Notes under the pieces: model-generated | Databases searched by the model: none | What the model saw: only the letters and a program-made list of their open reading frames with translations | What the model was told of the DNA's origin: nothing | Part shown: one piece after another, positions 10,696 through 19,452 of the stretch | How positions within the stretch are numbered: the first letter of the stretch is position 1 | Layout: each line of letters opens with the position of its first letter | Program-made: the position numbers and the translations under genes | Origin: Promicromonospora sp. MEB111 | GTDB lineage: Bacteria; Actinomycetota; Actinomycetes; Actinomycetales; Cellulomonadaceae | DNA: 64,000 nt | Assembly (NCBI RefSeq): GCF_030209445.1 | Contig: NZ_JARVSD010000010.1 | Location: 124,001-188,000 of the forward strand | Direction: 5' to 3'

Positions 10696-11067
10696 TCAGC
10701 GGTAGTTCCCGGCCAGCTCCCGCACCGGCTTGCGCGGCTCGGTGACCAGCACGGCGACGTCGCAGCCGAAGAGCTGTGCCAGCACGCCGACCTGGTCGAG
10801 CGTCCAGGCGGTCCGGCCCCGGAACCGCTCGGAGACGGCGGCTCGCGACAGCCCGACCTCGGCGGCGATCTGCCGCTGGCTGAGGCCCCGCCGTGCGGCC
10901 TCGAACCGGACGGCCGCCGCGCACACCAGCGCCAGGCCGTCGAGGTACAGGGTCGGAGCGGGTCGCGGGACGACGACGGGGGCGTCGACGTCGTCGTCGA
11001 GGTCGGGATCGAGGGTGCCGTCGAAGAGCGGGTCGCGGTCGAGCGGGTCGTAGTTGGTGCGTGCCAT
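10696..11067 (-). CDS. XRE-type helix-turn-helix regulator
   Basis: A 123-residue protein: an acidic N-terminal tail (about 1-40), then a Cro/C1-type HTH with RGLSQRQIAAEVGLSRAAVS followed by ERFRGRTAWTLDQVGVLAQL, and a short C-terminal strand. There is no sensor domain. It is likely a dimeric DNA-binding regulator with an unknown target. It faces a 413-bp gap containing a long palindrome, which could be its operator region, and is convergent with the YbdK-type gene seven bases away. Confidence 0.8.
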   Translation of the reverse strand: MARTNYDPLDRDPLFDGTLDPDLDDDVDAPVVVPRPAPTLYLDGLALVCAAAVRFEAARRGLSQRQIAAEVGLSRAAVSERFRGRTAWTLDQVGVLAQLFGCDVAVLVTEPRKPVRELAGNYR

Positions 11068-11480
11068 GCGACCAGCCTGCCTCGCTGCGGTCGCTCCCGG
11101 AGCGTGTCCACAGGGGCTCCCGAATCGGAGGCCGCGCGAGAGCGCTCAGGGGTAACGCACACCCGCGTGAGGGGTGTCGGGCCGGCTGAACTACGTTCGT
11201 CTCGGCACCGAGGATTCCGGCCCAGGTGGATAGTTCGGCTGAGGTGGATTCCTCGGGGCTCCGGCGGCCGAAGTTCATCCCAGCCGACACCCCTCGTCCG
11301 GGTGCGGCTTGCCCCCACGACACGCCGTCGACGCCCGGCAAGTCGTCGCTGCTCACCCCGACACGCCGAGGGGCGCGATGCCCCGTCGGCCCCAGTGGTA
11401 CGCGGTCGGTGCCCTCGCGGCCGGGATCGTGTCCCGATTTCAGGTTGCCCGCGCCCGGCGGGACCTGGAACGGTCGGGCG
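11068..11480. other. 413-bp intergenic gap holding a long palindrome
   Basis: No convincing gene is present. Reading frames upstream of the GNAT gene run through this gap but have poor, arginine/proline-rich content and no start signal. The only clear structure is the imperfect palindrome at 11169-11295. The gap separates the divergent XRE and GNAT genes and must hold both promoters. Confidence 0.7.
11169..11295. repeat. 127-bp imperfect palindrome with perfect 12-bp ends
   Basis: GAGGGGTGTCGG at 11169-11180 is exactly complementary to CCGACACCCCTC at 11284-11295. Inner blocks are symmetric about the same centre near 11232, for example CCGAGGATTCC (11208-11218) against GGATTCCTCGG (11246-11256, one mismatch) and TGAACT (11187-11192) against AGTTCA. 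About 70 percent of the arm positions pair by my hand count. It could be a MITE remnant, a cruciform-forming regulator site or a decayed inverted duplication. No target-site duplication is evident. Confidence 0.75.
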
Positions 11481-12146
11481 ATGGATCTCGCCACCGCCTT
11501 CCCGCCGTTCGGGCTCCGGGTCACCAGCGGCGACCTCGAGCTGCGCCTGCCCGACGACGCCGAGCTCGTCCGCCTGGCCGACGTCGCCGTGGCGGGTGTC
11601 CATCCGCCGGAGCGGAGCCCGTTCCTCGTCCCGTGGAACCTCGGCGAGCCGGACGAGGTGCGCCGCGGCTTCCTGCAGTTCCACTGGGCGTCGCGCGGCA
11701 AGGTGTCCTCCGAGGCCTGGGGGTTCGAGCTCGGGGTGTTCCGCGACGGCGAGCCCGTCGGCGTGCAGGGCGTGGGCGCCAGGGCGTTCGCCGCGACCCG
11801 CTCCGCCGGTACCGGCTCGTGGCTCGGCCTGGCCCACCACGGCCAGGGCATCGGCAAGCGCATGCGGCTGATGGCTCTGCATCTGCTCTTCGAGGGGTTC
11901 GGCGCCGCCGTCGCCACGACCGAGGCGTTCGACGACAACCCGGAGTCCAACGGCGTGACCCGGTCGCTCGGCTACGCGCCGAACGGCGTCGCGCTGGTGG
12001 ACCGGCAGGGCTCGCCGGCCACGGAGAACCGCTACCGGATGACCCGCGAGATGTGGGCGGCCCGACCGGACCTGCACCGGCCCGACGTCACGCTCGCGGG
12101 TGTGGCCGCCGTCCGCGCGATGCTCGGGATCGACGAGCAGGGGTAG
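11481..12146 (+). CDS. GNAT N-acetyltransferase (RimJ/RimL-like)
   Basis: A 221-residue GNAT-fold protein. The acetyl-CoA pyrophosphate loop is GLAHHGQGIGKRMRLMALHL (motif A), followed by EAFDDNPESNGVTRSLGY (motif B), characteristic of ribosomal-protein or small-molecule acetyltransferases of the RimL type. The substrate is unknown. The ATG at 11481 begins just before the domain and matches the family length; longer in-frame starts from 11226 would add a low-complexity, implausible extension. No strong ribosome binding site is seen. Convergent with the membrane protein gene 17 bp downstream. Confidence 0.85.
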   Translation: MDLATAFPPFGLRVTSGDLELRLPDDAELVRLADVAVAGVHPPERSPFLVPWNLGEPDEVRRGFLQFHWASRGKVSSEAWGFELGVFRDGEPVGVQGVGARAFAATRSAGTGSWLGLAHHGQGIGKRMRLMALHLLFEGFGAAVATTEAFDDNPESNGVTRSLGYAPNGVALVDRQGSPATENRYRMTREMWAARPDLHRPDVTLAGVAAVRAMLGIDEQG

Positions 12147-12163
12147 GACGAGCCGGCGCTGAC

Positions 12164-12841
12164 CTACTTCTTGGCGAGCGCCCACCAGATGATGCCGCCG
12201 ATCAGCAGCAGGAAGCCCAGCCCGCCGATCAGGAGGCCGATCAGGAGGACGAGTCCGCCGCCACCGATCCCGGCGACGCTGTCCGCGTTGAACGGGCCGC
12301 TCACGGCGATGCTCACGTCGTCGGTCGCCACCTGCGGGTCGACGACGATGGCGTGCGTGCCCTCCTCGTCGGGGACCAGCACCCCGACGGGGTGCACCGT
12401 CCAGCCGTTGACCTCCAGGGAGCCGGACTGGTCCGGCCGGCTGATGCGCACCGGGCCGCTCGGTCCCTCGGCGCCCACCGACGAGGTGGGCAGACTGGCC
12501 GACGAGTCCCGTGAGACCTCGAGGACCAGGTAGGCGCCCCGCTCCTGGACGTCGAAGGGCAGGGGCGTGGTGGACGGCCCCAGGGCGAGCGCGTCGCTGC
12601 CGGCCGTACCCTCGCTGGTGACCAGGTCCGTGGGCACCAGCTCGACGATGCCCCGGGCCGCCCCCGCGAACCCCACGACGGCCACGATCATGCCCACCAG
12701 CAGGACGGCGATCGCACTGAACGTGAGCACCTTGGGGCCGGTCCTCCGCGGTCGTGGCGGGGGGTACGGCTGGCCCCCGCCTGGCGCGTGCTGCTGCGGG
12801 GTGGGGCCGGGAGCGGGCTGTTCCGGAGGAGGTGCGGACAT
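12164..12841 (-). CDS. Two-helix membrane protein of unknown function
   Basis: The 225-residue protein has a proline/glutamine-rich cytoplasmic tail (1-35), one membrane segment (about 38-60, VLTFSAIAVLLVGMIVAVVGFAG in part), an extracytoplasmic beta-rich domain of about 130 residues with no recognisable motif, and a glycine-rich C-terminal membrane helix (GGGGLVLLIGLLIGGLGFLL) ending WWALAKK. This two-anchor layout is common in actinobacterial envelope proteins of unknown role. The ATG at 12841 has GGAGAG upstream. Confidence 0.7.
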   Translation of the reverse strand: MSAPPPEQPAPGPTPQQHAPGGGQPYPPPRPRRTGPKVLTFSAIAVLLVGMIVAVVGFAGAARGIVELVPTDLVTSEGTAGSDALALGPSTTPLPFDVQERGAYLVLEVSRDSSASLPTSSVGAEGPSGPVRISRPDQSGSLEVNGWTVHPVGVLVPDEEGTHAIVVDPQVATDDVSIAVSGPFNADSVAGIGGGGLVLLIGLLIGGLGFLLLIGGIIWWALAKK

Positions 12842-12909
12842 GTTCGCATCGTCTCTCCGTGCCCCGGGGCTGCCAACCAGAGCCGCGAAGTTCACCCCGG
12901 CCCGGGCAC

Positions 12910-13554
12910 TCAGCCGTAGATGGTCTCGGCGTAGCTCGGGCCGTAGTACGCGTCGAGCTCCTCGATGCTGGCGTCCTTGCGCTCCAGGGTCCGCGAGATG
13001 ACCGCGCGCCGCGGCACGGACTCCTGCCCCCACGTCTCGGGGTCCCAGGTCCTCGAGCGCAGGAACGCCTTGGAGCAGTGGTGGAACACCTCGTCGATGT
13101 CCACCTCCAGCGCGAGCACCGGCACGTTGCGGCGCACCTGGAGCCCGGCGAGGTAGGGCGCGTCGCGCACGAGGCGGGCCCGGCCGTTCACGCGCAGCGT
13201 GTCCCCGCGGCCGGGGATCACGAAGATCAGGCCCACGTGCGGGTTGGCCAGCACGTTCAGGAAGCCGTCGGTGCGCCGGTTGCCGGGGCGCTCGGGGATC
13301 GCGATCGTGTGGTCGTCCAGGACCTGCACCAGCGACCCGGCCGGGTCGCCCTTGGGGGAGACGTCGAGGTTGCCCGCGGCGTCCGACGTCGCGACCAGGC
13401 ACAGCGGCGCGGCCTGGAGCCACTGCCGGTCGAGCTCGTGCAGGGCCGGGCGGACCTTGCCCGCCGCGGCGCCCAGCGGCGGCGGGATGATCTCGCGGAG
13501 CTCCTCGACCGTCGTGACGGGCGTCCCGCCGAACTTGCTCTGCTCGTGGGTCAT
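12910..13554 (-). CDS. Pyridoxamine 5'-phosphate oxidase-fold flavin protein
   Basis: The 214-residue product has the split-barrel PNPOx layout: CLVATSDAAGNLDVSPKGDP, then RRTDGFLNVLANPHVGLIFV and RVNGRARLV. Such proteins bind FMN or F420 and reduce or bind small molecules; the specific reaction is unknown. The C-terminal part (EVFHHCSKAFLRSRTWDP) resembles the subgroup often annotated as MSMEG_1061-like. ATG 13554 lacks a Shine-Dalgarno and has TATGTT six bases upstream, so a leaderless transcript is likely. Divergent from the SNF2 gene, 64 bp between starts. Confidence 0.85.
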   Translation of the reverse strand: MTHEQSKFGGTPVTTVEELREIIPPPLGAAAGKVRPALHELDRQWLQAAPLCLVATSDAAGNLDVSPKGDPAGSLVQVLDDHTIAIPERPGNRRTDGFLNVLANPHVGLIFVIPGRGDTLRVNGRARLVRDAPYLAGLQVRRNVPVLALEVDIDEVFHHCSKAFLRSRTWDPETWGQESVPRRAVISRTLERKDASIEELDAYYGPSYAETIYG

Positions 13555-13618
13555 GCCCCCAACATAGCCCTCGTCGTAAATGGGGCATGTCAGACCATCC
13601 GGGTACGCTCGCAGCGCC

Positions 13619-15838
13619 ATGACCGAGCAGACGACCCTCCCCAGCCCAGCACCAGCCCTCGCCGCCGGCCCGCCGCGGCCGTGGAAGGCGCGCGCCGCCC
13701 GCCGCGTCCTGGAGCAGGCCGGGTCCCTGCTCGACGACGCCCGGCTGCTCACCACCGCCGATCTCGGCCTGCGCGAGCGGGTGCGCGACGCGTACACGGC
13801 GACCCGTGAGGTGCGCGTCCACGCAGACCTGCGCACCGTGCCCGTCACGGCGCTGGAGGAGCGGCGCAAGAAGCTGCGCGTCGCCGTCCTGGAGAAGGCC
13901 GGCTTCAAGCACGTCACCCAGGTGCTCGTCGCGGGGACCGACCGGCTCGTCGAGGCCGGTATCGGCGCCGGCACCGCGAAGCTCGCCACGTCCGCCGCCC
14001 GCGAGCTCGCCGACGAGGTCGACGCCGACCTGCGCTTCCGCATCGACGTCGACCCCGACGACCCGTACGCCACCGTGCTCGTCCAGTCCCTGTTCGCGTT
14101 CGGCCTGGCCACCGATGCGAGGCACCGGCACCTCGACGAGGCGCGCCGTGTCGCCGACGTCGTGCCCGCGCACCTGGAACCCGCGCGGCTCGCCACCAGC
14201 GTCTGGCGCCGGCTCGTCGCGCCCGCAGACCGGAAGGCCGCCGCCCTCGCGGCGGTCTCGGCGCTCGCGGTGCAGGTCGACGCCGCGCGGCTGACCGACG
14301 ACGCACGAGCGGTGCGCGCCGCCGTCGGGCAGCCGCCGGAGGGCGGCGAGGTGTGGGCCGACTTCGAGGCGCGGTCCGCCGAGTACTACGGGCTGTTGTC
14401 CCAGGTCGTGGACCTGGGCGACGACCACGAGGCCGCGGAGGGCGGCCTGCCCGCCGACGTCGTGCGGCGCGTCGAGGCGCAGCCCCTGGACCGGACCCTG
14501 CTGCGGGCCAACCTGCGCGGCTACCAGCAGTTCGGCGCGAGGTACGCGCTGGTGCAGCGGCGCACGATCCTCGGCGACGAGATGGGGCTGGGCAAGACCA
14601 TGCAGTCGATCGCGGTGGCCGCGCACCTGATGGCCACCGGCGGTACGCACGTGCTGGTGGTCTGCCCGGCGAGCGTGGTGACCAACTGGAAGCGCGAGGT
14701 GGAGCAGCACTCCGACCTGCGGGCCGTGGTGCTGCACGGCTCCGACCGGGAGCGGGCGGCAGAGGGCTGGCTCACGGACGGCGGCGTCGGCGTCACGACC
14801 TTCGAGGTGCTCGGCCGCCTCGACCTGCCCTACGACCTGCGGCCCGCGCTCATGGTCGTGGACGAGGCGCACTACGTGAAGAACCCCGAGACGCTGCGCG
14901 GCCGCGAGGTGCGCCGGTGGGCCGACCGCTCCGACCGCGTCCTGTTCCTGTCCGGCACCCCGATGGAGAACAAGGTCGCCGAGTTCAAGAACATGGTGGG
15001 CTACCTGCAGCCGGAGGTGGCGGCCCAGCTCGACCCCAACGCCGGCCTGTCCGGGGCGAAGGCGTTCCGCCGGATCGTCGCGCCCGCCTACCTGCGCCGC
15101 AACCAGGAGGACGTGCTCACCGAGCTGCCCGAGATGGTGCAGGTCGAGGAGTGGGAGCAGTTCGGTCCGGTCGACGGCGCCGCCTACCGCGACGCCGTGC
15201 TCGCCGGGAACTTCATGAAGATGCGCCGCGCCGCGTTCGCCGTCTCCGCGGCCGACGACTCGGCCAAGCTGGTCCGCCTGCGCGAGCTCGTCACCGAGGC
15301 GGTCGAGGCCGGCCGCCGCGTCATCGTCTTCTCCTACTTCCTGTCGGTCCTGGAACAGGTCATGGACCTGCTCGGCGACCTCGCCGTCGGGCCGCTGACC
15401 GGGTCGGTGCCCGTGCCCGAGCGGCAGACCATGGTGGACGCGCTGTCCAAGCCCGGCGGGCCGTCGGTGCTGGTCAGCCAGATCACCGCCGGGGGAGTGG
15501 GGCTCAACGTGCAGGCCGCGAGCGTCGTCATCTTCTGCGAGCCGCAGGTCAAGCCCACCATCGAGGCGCAGGCCGTGGCGCGCGCCCACCGCATGGGCCA
15601 GACCCGCACCGTCCAGGTGCACCGGCTCCTGGTCGAGCAGTCCGTGGACCAGCGGATGATGGAGATCCTCGGGTCCAAGTCGGCGCTGTTCGAGGAGTTC
15701 GCCCGGCAGTCCGAGATCACCGACGCCGCCCCGTCCGCCGTCGACGTGGCCGCACCGGCGGACGCCGCGTCGTCCGAGGCCACGCTGTCGCGCACCATCC
15801 TCGCCGAGGAGCAGGAGCGGCTGCGCCGCACACCATGA
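13619..15838 (+). CDS. SNF2-family DNA translocase/ATPase
   Basis: A 739-residue protein. Residues 1-290 form a helical, actinobacterial-specific N-terminus of unknown role. The SNF2 ATPase follows: DEMGLGKTMQS (Walker A, about 319-329), DEAH at 415-418, SGTPMENKVAEFKNMVGYL, and the C-terminal helicase lobe with ARAHRMGQTRTVQVHRLLVE near residue 655. This family moves along double-stranded DNA and remodels protein-DNA complexes. No nuclease or SWIM zinc domain is fused. The ATG at 13619 is nine bases after a TACGCT hexamer, favouring a leaderless or near-leaderless mRNA. The gene stands alone, not in a restriction-type operon. Confidence 0.88.
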   Translation: MTEQTTLPSPAPALAAGPPRPWKARAARRVLEQAGSLLDDARLLTTADLGLRERVRDAYTATREVRVHADLRTVPVTALEERRKKLRVAVLEKAGFKHVTQVLVAGTDRLVEAGIGAGTAKLATSAARELADEVDADLRFRIDVDPDDPYATVLVQSLFAFGLATDARHRHLDEARRVADVVPAHLEPARLATSVWRRLVAPADRKAAALAAVSALAVQVDAARLTDDARAVRAAVGQPPEGGEVWADFEARSAEYYGLLSQVVDLGDDHEAAEGGLPADVVRRVEAQPLDRTLLRANLRGYQQFGARYALVQRRTILGDEMGLGKTMQSIAVAAHLMATGGTHVLVVCPASVVTNWKREVEQHSDLRAVVLHGSDRERAAEGWLTDGGVGVTTFEVLGRLDLPYDLRPALMVVDEAHYVKNPETLRGREVRRWADRSDRVLFLSGTPMENKVAEFKNMVGYLQPEVAAQLDPNAGLSGAKAFRRIVAPAYLRRNQEDVLTELPEMVQVEEWEQFGPVDGAAYRDAVLAGNFMKMRRAAFAVSAADDSAKLVRLRELVTEAVEAGRRVIVFSYFLSVLEQVMDLLGDLAVGPLTGSVPVPERQTMVDALSKPGGPSVLVSQITAGGVGLNVQAASVVIFCEPQVKPTIEAQAVARAHRMGQTRTVQVHRLLVEQSVDQRMMEILGSKSALFEEFARQSEITDAAPSAVDVAAPADAASSEATLSRTILAEEQERLRRTP

Positions 15839-15904
15839 GACGCCCCGTGCCCGCCCATTTCGGTGTGATAACCGCTTCGGGTGGGATTGGGGTTCACTGA
15901 CGCT

Positions 15905-18433
15905 GTGTCCACGTTGTCGTCACGTCGCCGTACGGCGCTCGCGCACACGATGTCGCCCGGACGGCTGCTCGCGCCGGAACGACACGTCGTGCCGTTCGTC
16001 GGCCGGCGGGCCGAGCACGCCTCGCTCGTCGTGTGGTGCACCAGCCCCGAACCCGTGGGGGTCCGGCTGGTCACCGGCCCGGGTGGCGTGGGCAAGACCC
16101 GCCTCGCCCGCGAGCTCGCCCAGCACATGGCCCGCGCCGGCTGGACCTGCCTGAACGTGCCCGACGGCGCCGAGCCACGCGCCCTGGCCGCCGTCCCCGA
16201 CGGCGCCCCGGCCCTGCTGCTGGTCGACGACGCCGACGCCCGCGGGCCGGCGCTGGCCGCCCTCCTGGCCCACGCCGCCCGGGGCCGCAACGGCGCCCTG
16301 CGCATCGTGCTGGTCGCACGGGACGCGGGCCCGTGGTTCGACCGGCTCGCGGCGACCGACCTGGCGGTCCGGGAGCTGCTGGAGGCCGGCCGGGCGCGGG
16401 AGGACCTCCCGGCCGCGGTGCTGCCCGGGCAGGTGGACGCGCGGGTCGTGGCGGCCTTCGTCGAGCCGTACGCGGACGCCCTCGGGCTGCCCGCCCCGCA
16501 GGTCTCGGTGGCCTCGGTCCCGGGCGGCGCCCGGATGCTCGACCTGCAGGCGGCCGCGCTGTGCGCCGTCCTGCGCGCGCAGGCGCGGGGGCCGCGGGAC
16601 ACGCTGCCCGTGGACGTCTCGGACGCTCTCGACGAGCTGTTGGAGCACGAGCGCTGGACCTGGTACCGCTCCGCCGAGGAGGCCGGGCTGCTGGGCGAGG
16701 CGGGCGTGCTGCCCGAGGCCGTGGACGGCCTCGTCGCCGCGGCCACCCTCACCGGCGTGCGGACGGCGGACGCCGCGGGACGCCTCGTGGGTCGTGTCGC
16801 CGCCGTCCTGCCGGGCGTGCGGCCCGGCGCGGAGCACGACGTCGGCCGGTGGCTGCTCGACCTGGACCCGCACCGGGCGCTGCCGCCCCGCCTGGTGGAC
16901 CCCCACCTGCTGGCGGAGCTCACGGACGTGCCCGCGCTGCTCGGTGCGGGCCTGGCCGGAGCCGGCACCCCCGTGGTGCGCCGGGCGGCGCTGCGCACGG
17001 CCGCGATGGTCGTGGACCGCCTCGACGGGCGCTCCGGGGACCTGGACGCCGCCCTCGACCTGCTCGGCGCGGCCGTCGCGGCGCTCCCCGAGGACGCCGA
17101 CACGCTCCGCACCGTCACGGGCCTGCTCCCGCGCCCGTCGCTCACGCTCGGCGAGCTGCGCGCCGAGATCACGCTGCGCACGCTCGCCGCCACCGGTCGC
17201 GACGACGTCGCCCGCCGCGCCGAGGCCCTGGCCGACGCCGGAGTCGCGCTCGGCGACGTGGGCCGGGCCGCCGACGCCGAACCCTTCGAGCGGGAGGCGG
17301 TGGGCCTGCTCCGCGGGCCGGCGGAGGCCGACCCGCACCGGTTCCGTCCTCGGCTGGCGGCCGTGCTCGCGCACCTGGGCGCCACCTGCGCGGCCCAGGG
17401 CCGCCCGGCCGACGCGCTGCCCTGCCTGGAGGAGGCCGGGTGCCTGCTCCGCCTGGTCGCCGCGGACCACCCGGACGCCGTCGCGTTCGACCTGGCCGCG
17501 GCGGAGACGGCCGCGGCGGCGACCCGCGCCGAGCTGGGGCAGCCGCTGGTCGCGCTCGGGCCGAGCCGCGAGGCGGTCGCGCTGTGGCGTGCCGTCGCCC
17601 GCCGGAGCCCTGAGCGGTGCGCCGCGCCCCTGGCCAGCTCCCTCTCGGACGTGGCGCGCCGGCTGCTGGAGCTGGGCCGGGGTGCGGAGGCGCTGGCCCC
17701 CGCCGAGGAGGCGCTGGGGCTCCGGCGCCGCCTGGCCGCGGCCGACCCGGACGAGCACCTGCCCGGCCTCGGCGACGCGCTGGAGGTGCTGGGGAACGTG
17801 CTGACGGCGCAGGGGCGGACCGAGGAGGTGCTGGAGCACCTCGTGGACGCCGTCGCGATCCGGCGGCGGACCGCCCAGGAGAACCCGGGGTGCTACCTGG
17901 CGGACCTCGTGCGCTCCCTCCAGGCGCTGGGCACCCGGCTGTCCGACGCGGGCAGGTGGGAGGAGGGGCGCGAGCTCCAGCAGGAGGCCGTCGAGGTGCT
18001 GCGGCGCCTCGCGGCCGAGGACCCGCGGCGGTACGTCCCCGAGCTGGCCGAGGCGCTGTCCGCCCTGGGCGTCACCCACTCCCGGCTGCACCGGTCGCAG
18101 GATGCGCTCGACGCGGAGCACGAGGCGACCAGGACGTGGCGCGGCCTGGCCGACGCCGACCCACACCGCTACCGCGCCCGGCTGGCCCAGTCGCTGAGCA
18201 ACCTGGGCGCGCTCCTCGCCGTCCTCCGCCTCGGCGACGAGGCGGTCGAGCTCGTGCGCGAGGCCGTCGCCCTGCTGCGTGAGCTCCTGGCAGAGAACGC
18301 CGCGAAGTACCGCCCGCGCCTCGCCGAGGCGCTGCGGACGCTGGCGCTTGCGCTGCACGACCAGCAGCGGTTCGACGAGGCGCGGCGGGTGCGGGCGGAG
18401 GCGCTGGAGCTCGGGGGGCTGGTCGCGGCGTAG
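15905..18433 (+). CDS. P-loop NTPase with TPR array (STAND-like)
   Basis: An 842-residue protein with an N-terminal NTPase (FVGRRAEH, then Walker A GPGGVGKT at residues 58-65 and LLLVDDADARG as Walker B) and a long C-terminal array of tetratricopeptide-like repeats (about 390-840; repeated pattern AxxxLGxxLxxxGRxxEAxxxxxEAVxLxRxLA). The architecture is that of STAND signalling ATPases, but no effector domain (nuclease, protease, TIR or membrane) is visible, so a scaffold or regulator is as likely as a defence protein. GTG 15905 is preferred because TTCACT ends six bases upstream; GTG 15881 is an alternative. The next operon begins 137 bp downstream after its own AT-rich region. Confidence 0.8.
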   Translation: MSTLSSRRRTALAHTMSPGRLLAPERHVVPFVGRRAEHASLVVWCTSPEPVGVRLVTGPGGVGKTRLARELAQHMARAGWTCLNVPDGAEPRALAAVPDGAPALLLVDDADARGPALAALLAHAARGRNGALRIVLVARDAGPWFDRLAATDLAVRELLEAGRAREDLPAAVLPGQVDARVVAAFVEPYADALGLPAPQVSVASVPGGARMLDLQAAALCAVLRAQARGPRDTLPVDVSDALDELLEHERWTWYRSAEEAGLLGEAGVLPEAVDGLVAAATLTGVRTADAAGRLVGRVAAVLPGVRPGAEHDVGRWLLDLDPHRALPPRLVDPHLLAELTDVPALLGAGLAGAGTPVVRRAALRTAAMVVDRLDGRSGDLDAALDLLGAAVAALPEDADTLRTVTGLLPRPSLTLGELRAEITLRTLAATGRDDVARRAEALADAGVALGDVGRAADAEPFEREAVGLLRGPAEADPHRFRPRLAAVLAHLGATCAAQGRPADALPCLEEAGCLLRLVAADHPDAVAFDLAAAETAAAATRAELGQPLVALGPSREAVALWRAVARRSPERCAAPLASSLSDVARRLLELGRGAEALAPAEEALGLRRRLAAADPDEHLPGLGDALEVLGNVLTAQGRTEEVLEHLVDAVAIRRRTAQENPGCYLADLVRSLQALGTRLSDAGRWEEGRELQQEAVEVLRRLAAEDPRRYVPELAEALSALGVTHSRLHRSQDALDAEHEATRTWRGLADADPHRYRARLAQSLSNLGALLAVLRLGDEAVELVREAVALLRELLAENAAKYRPRLAEALRTLALALHDQQRFDEARRVRAEALELGGLVAA

Positions 18434-18570
18434 GGATGTGGCAAGGCTGTACCGGGGCTGCACCATACGAAACTGATGTTTCGTAAATATATAGACTTGA
18501 CCAATCTGTGGCTTTAGCCTTGTGTCAAGGGGACCAGGTCGTTTGTGTGCGAGTCCTGGGGGTGGTCCAC
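18434..18570 (+). promoter_or_regulatory. AT-rich regulatory region with two inverted repeats before the three-gene membrane operon
   Basis: This 137-bp gap is strikingly AT-rich for the window. It contains a perfect palindrome at 18466-18485, arms TACGAAAC and GTTTCGTA around TGAT, then TATATA, a -35-like TTGACC (18497-18502) and a second inverted repeat CTTGAC (18496-18501)/GTCAAG (18524-18529). With a 17-bp spacer the -10 would be TTGTGT (18520-18525), which is weak. The arrangement looks like an operator next to and over a promoter that a repressor or activator could control. Confidence 0.6.
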
Positions 18571-19452
18571 ATGCAGAACTGGGCACGGGGAAGTCTGCTG
18601 GTCGTCGCGCTCGGCGCGATGTCGAACCTCGCTCTCACGTTCATTCCCGACGTGATGCCGCACCGCGTGACGGTCGCGATCGTCTGGTCCACGGCCGTGG
18701 CGACGGGGGTGATCGCGGTCGTCTACCTGTTCGAGCAGACCTTCGCCGCACGCCAGCGCGTGCAGCGGGAGGCCGAGCTGGAGCGGGCCAGGCTGGTCGC
18801 CGAGCTGCGCCAGTACCGCGGCATCGAGTGGGTCAGCGCGGACCGCGAGCACCGGAACGCGTCGCTCGACATCTGGCGGGCGGCACGCCGCCAGGTCGTC
18901 GTGTTCGGCTTCGGCATGACGAGCGTCGCGCGCGACCCCAACCTGATCTGGGCGATGGTCAACCGTGGCGTGGACGTCGACGTCATCAAGGTGGACCCGG
19001 AGTGGCTCGTAGGCCACCCGGCCATCGCCGCGACCATCGACGGCTACTACGACCGGGACGAGGCGTTCATCGGCCAGGTGCTCCAGGCGCACGACCGGCT
19101 GGAGGGGCTCGCCCGGCAGATCAACGAGGCGGGCCAGGGTCAGCTGAACATTCACACCTACCGGACCACCGTCCAGTACAGCGGCTCGATCCGGGACCCC
19201 GGCACGGCCGAGGCGTCCGGCTACGTGGAGTTCCACCTGTACCGCAAGTCCATCGAACGCCTCGGCATCGGGCTGAAGCAGTACGACGGCGAGGACGACC
19301 TGAACCCGCCGATCCTGCAGCACGTGCTGCACTCGCTCGAGCTCGCCGTGGGACATCCGGTGCCGGCCGAACGCAGACCGCCGGCGCTGGGACGCGGCGG
19401 TGAACACCTGGTCCTCGGTGACGACGACGTGTCGCCCGGGGCCGCGTCGTGA
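18571..19452 (+). CDS. Two-helix membrane protein with shared unassigned cytoplasmic domain (paralog A)
   Basis: The 293-residue product begins with two membrane helices (about 5-28 and 35-58), then a charged coiled-coil linker (about 60-95) and a cytoplasmic domain (about 100-270). The domain is shared with the next two genes: VFGFGMT, IKVDPEWL, YYDRDEAF, IHTYRTTVQYS, SIRDP and GYVEFHLY. The strand pattern resembles non-catalytic phospholipase D-like sensor domains such as DUF5919, but there is no HKD motif; this is inference. The ATG at 18571 has GGGGGTGG upstream. Its GTGA overlap with the next gene shows one operon. A proline-rich C-terminal tail distinguishes it from its paralogs. Confidence 0.8.
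   Translation: MQNWARGSLLVVALGAMSNLALTFIPDVMPHRVTVAIVWSTAVATGVIAVVYLFEQTFAARQRVQREAELERARLVAELRQYRGIEWVSADREHRNASLDIWRAARRQVVVFGFGMTSVARDPNLIWAMVNRGVDVDVIKVDPEWLVGHPAIAATIDGYYDRDEAFIGQVLQAHDRLEGLARQINEAGQGQLNIHTYRTTVQYSGSIRDPGTAEASGYVEFHLYRKSIERLGIGLKQYDGEDDLNPPILQHVLHSLELAVGHPVPAERRPPALGRGGEHLVLGDDDVSPGAAS

Noticed and set aside
11226-11480. N-terminal extension of the GNAT protein from ATG 11226
   Set aside because: The extension is proline/arginine-rich, crosses the palindrome and has no homology to GNAT proteins; ATG 11481 begins at the domain.
12164-15622. Single 1152-codon minus-strand frame
   Set aside because: Only its last 225 codons (the membrane protein from 12841) make sense; the rest is antisense to the SNF2 gene or out of frame with the PNPOx gene.
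15920-18586. 888-codon minus-strand frame opposite the NTPase-TPR gene
   Set aside because: Composition is typical of an antisense frame, and repeated elements in it are only the complement of the TPR array.
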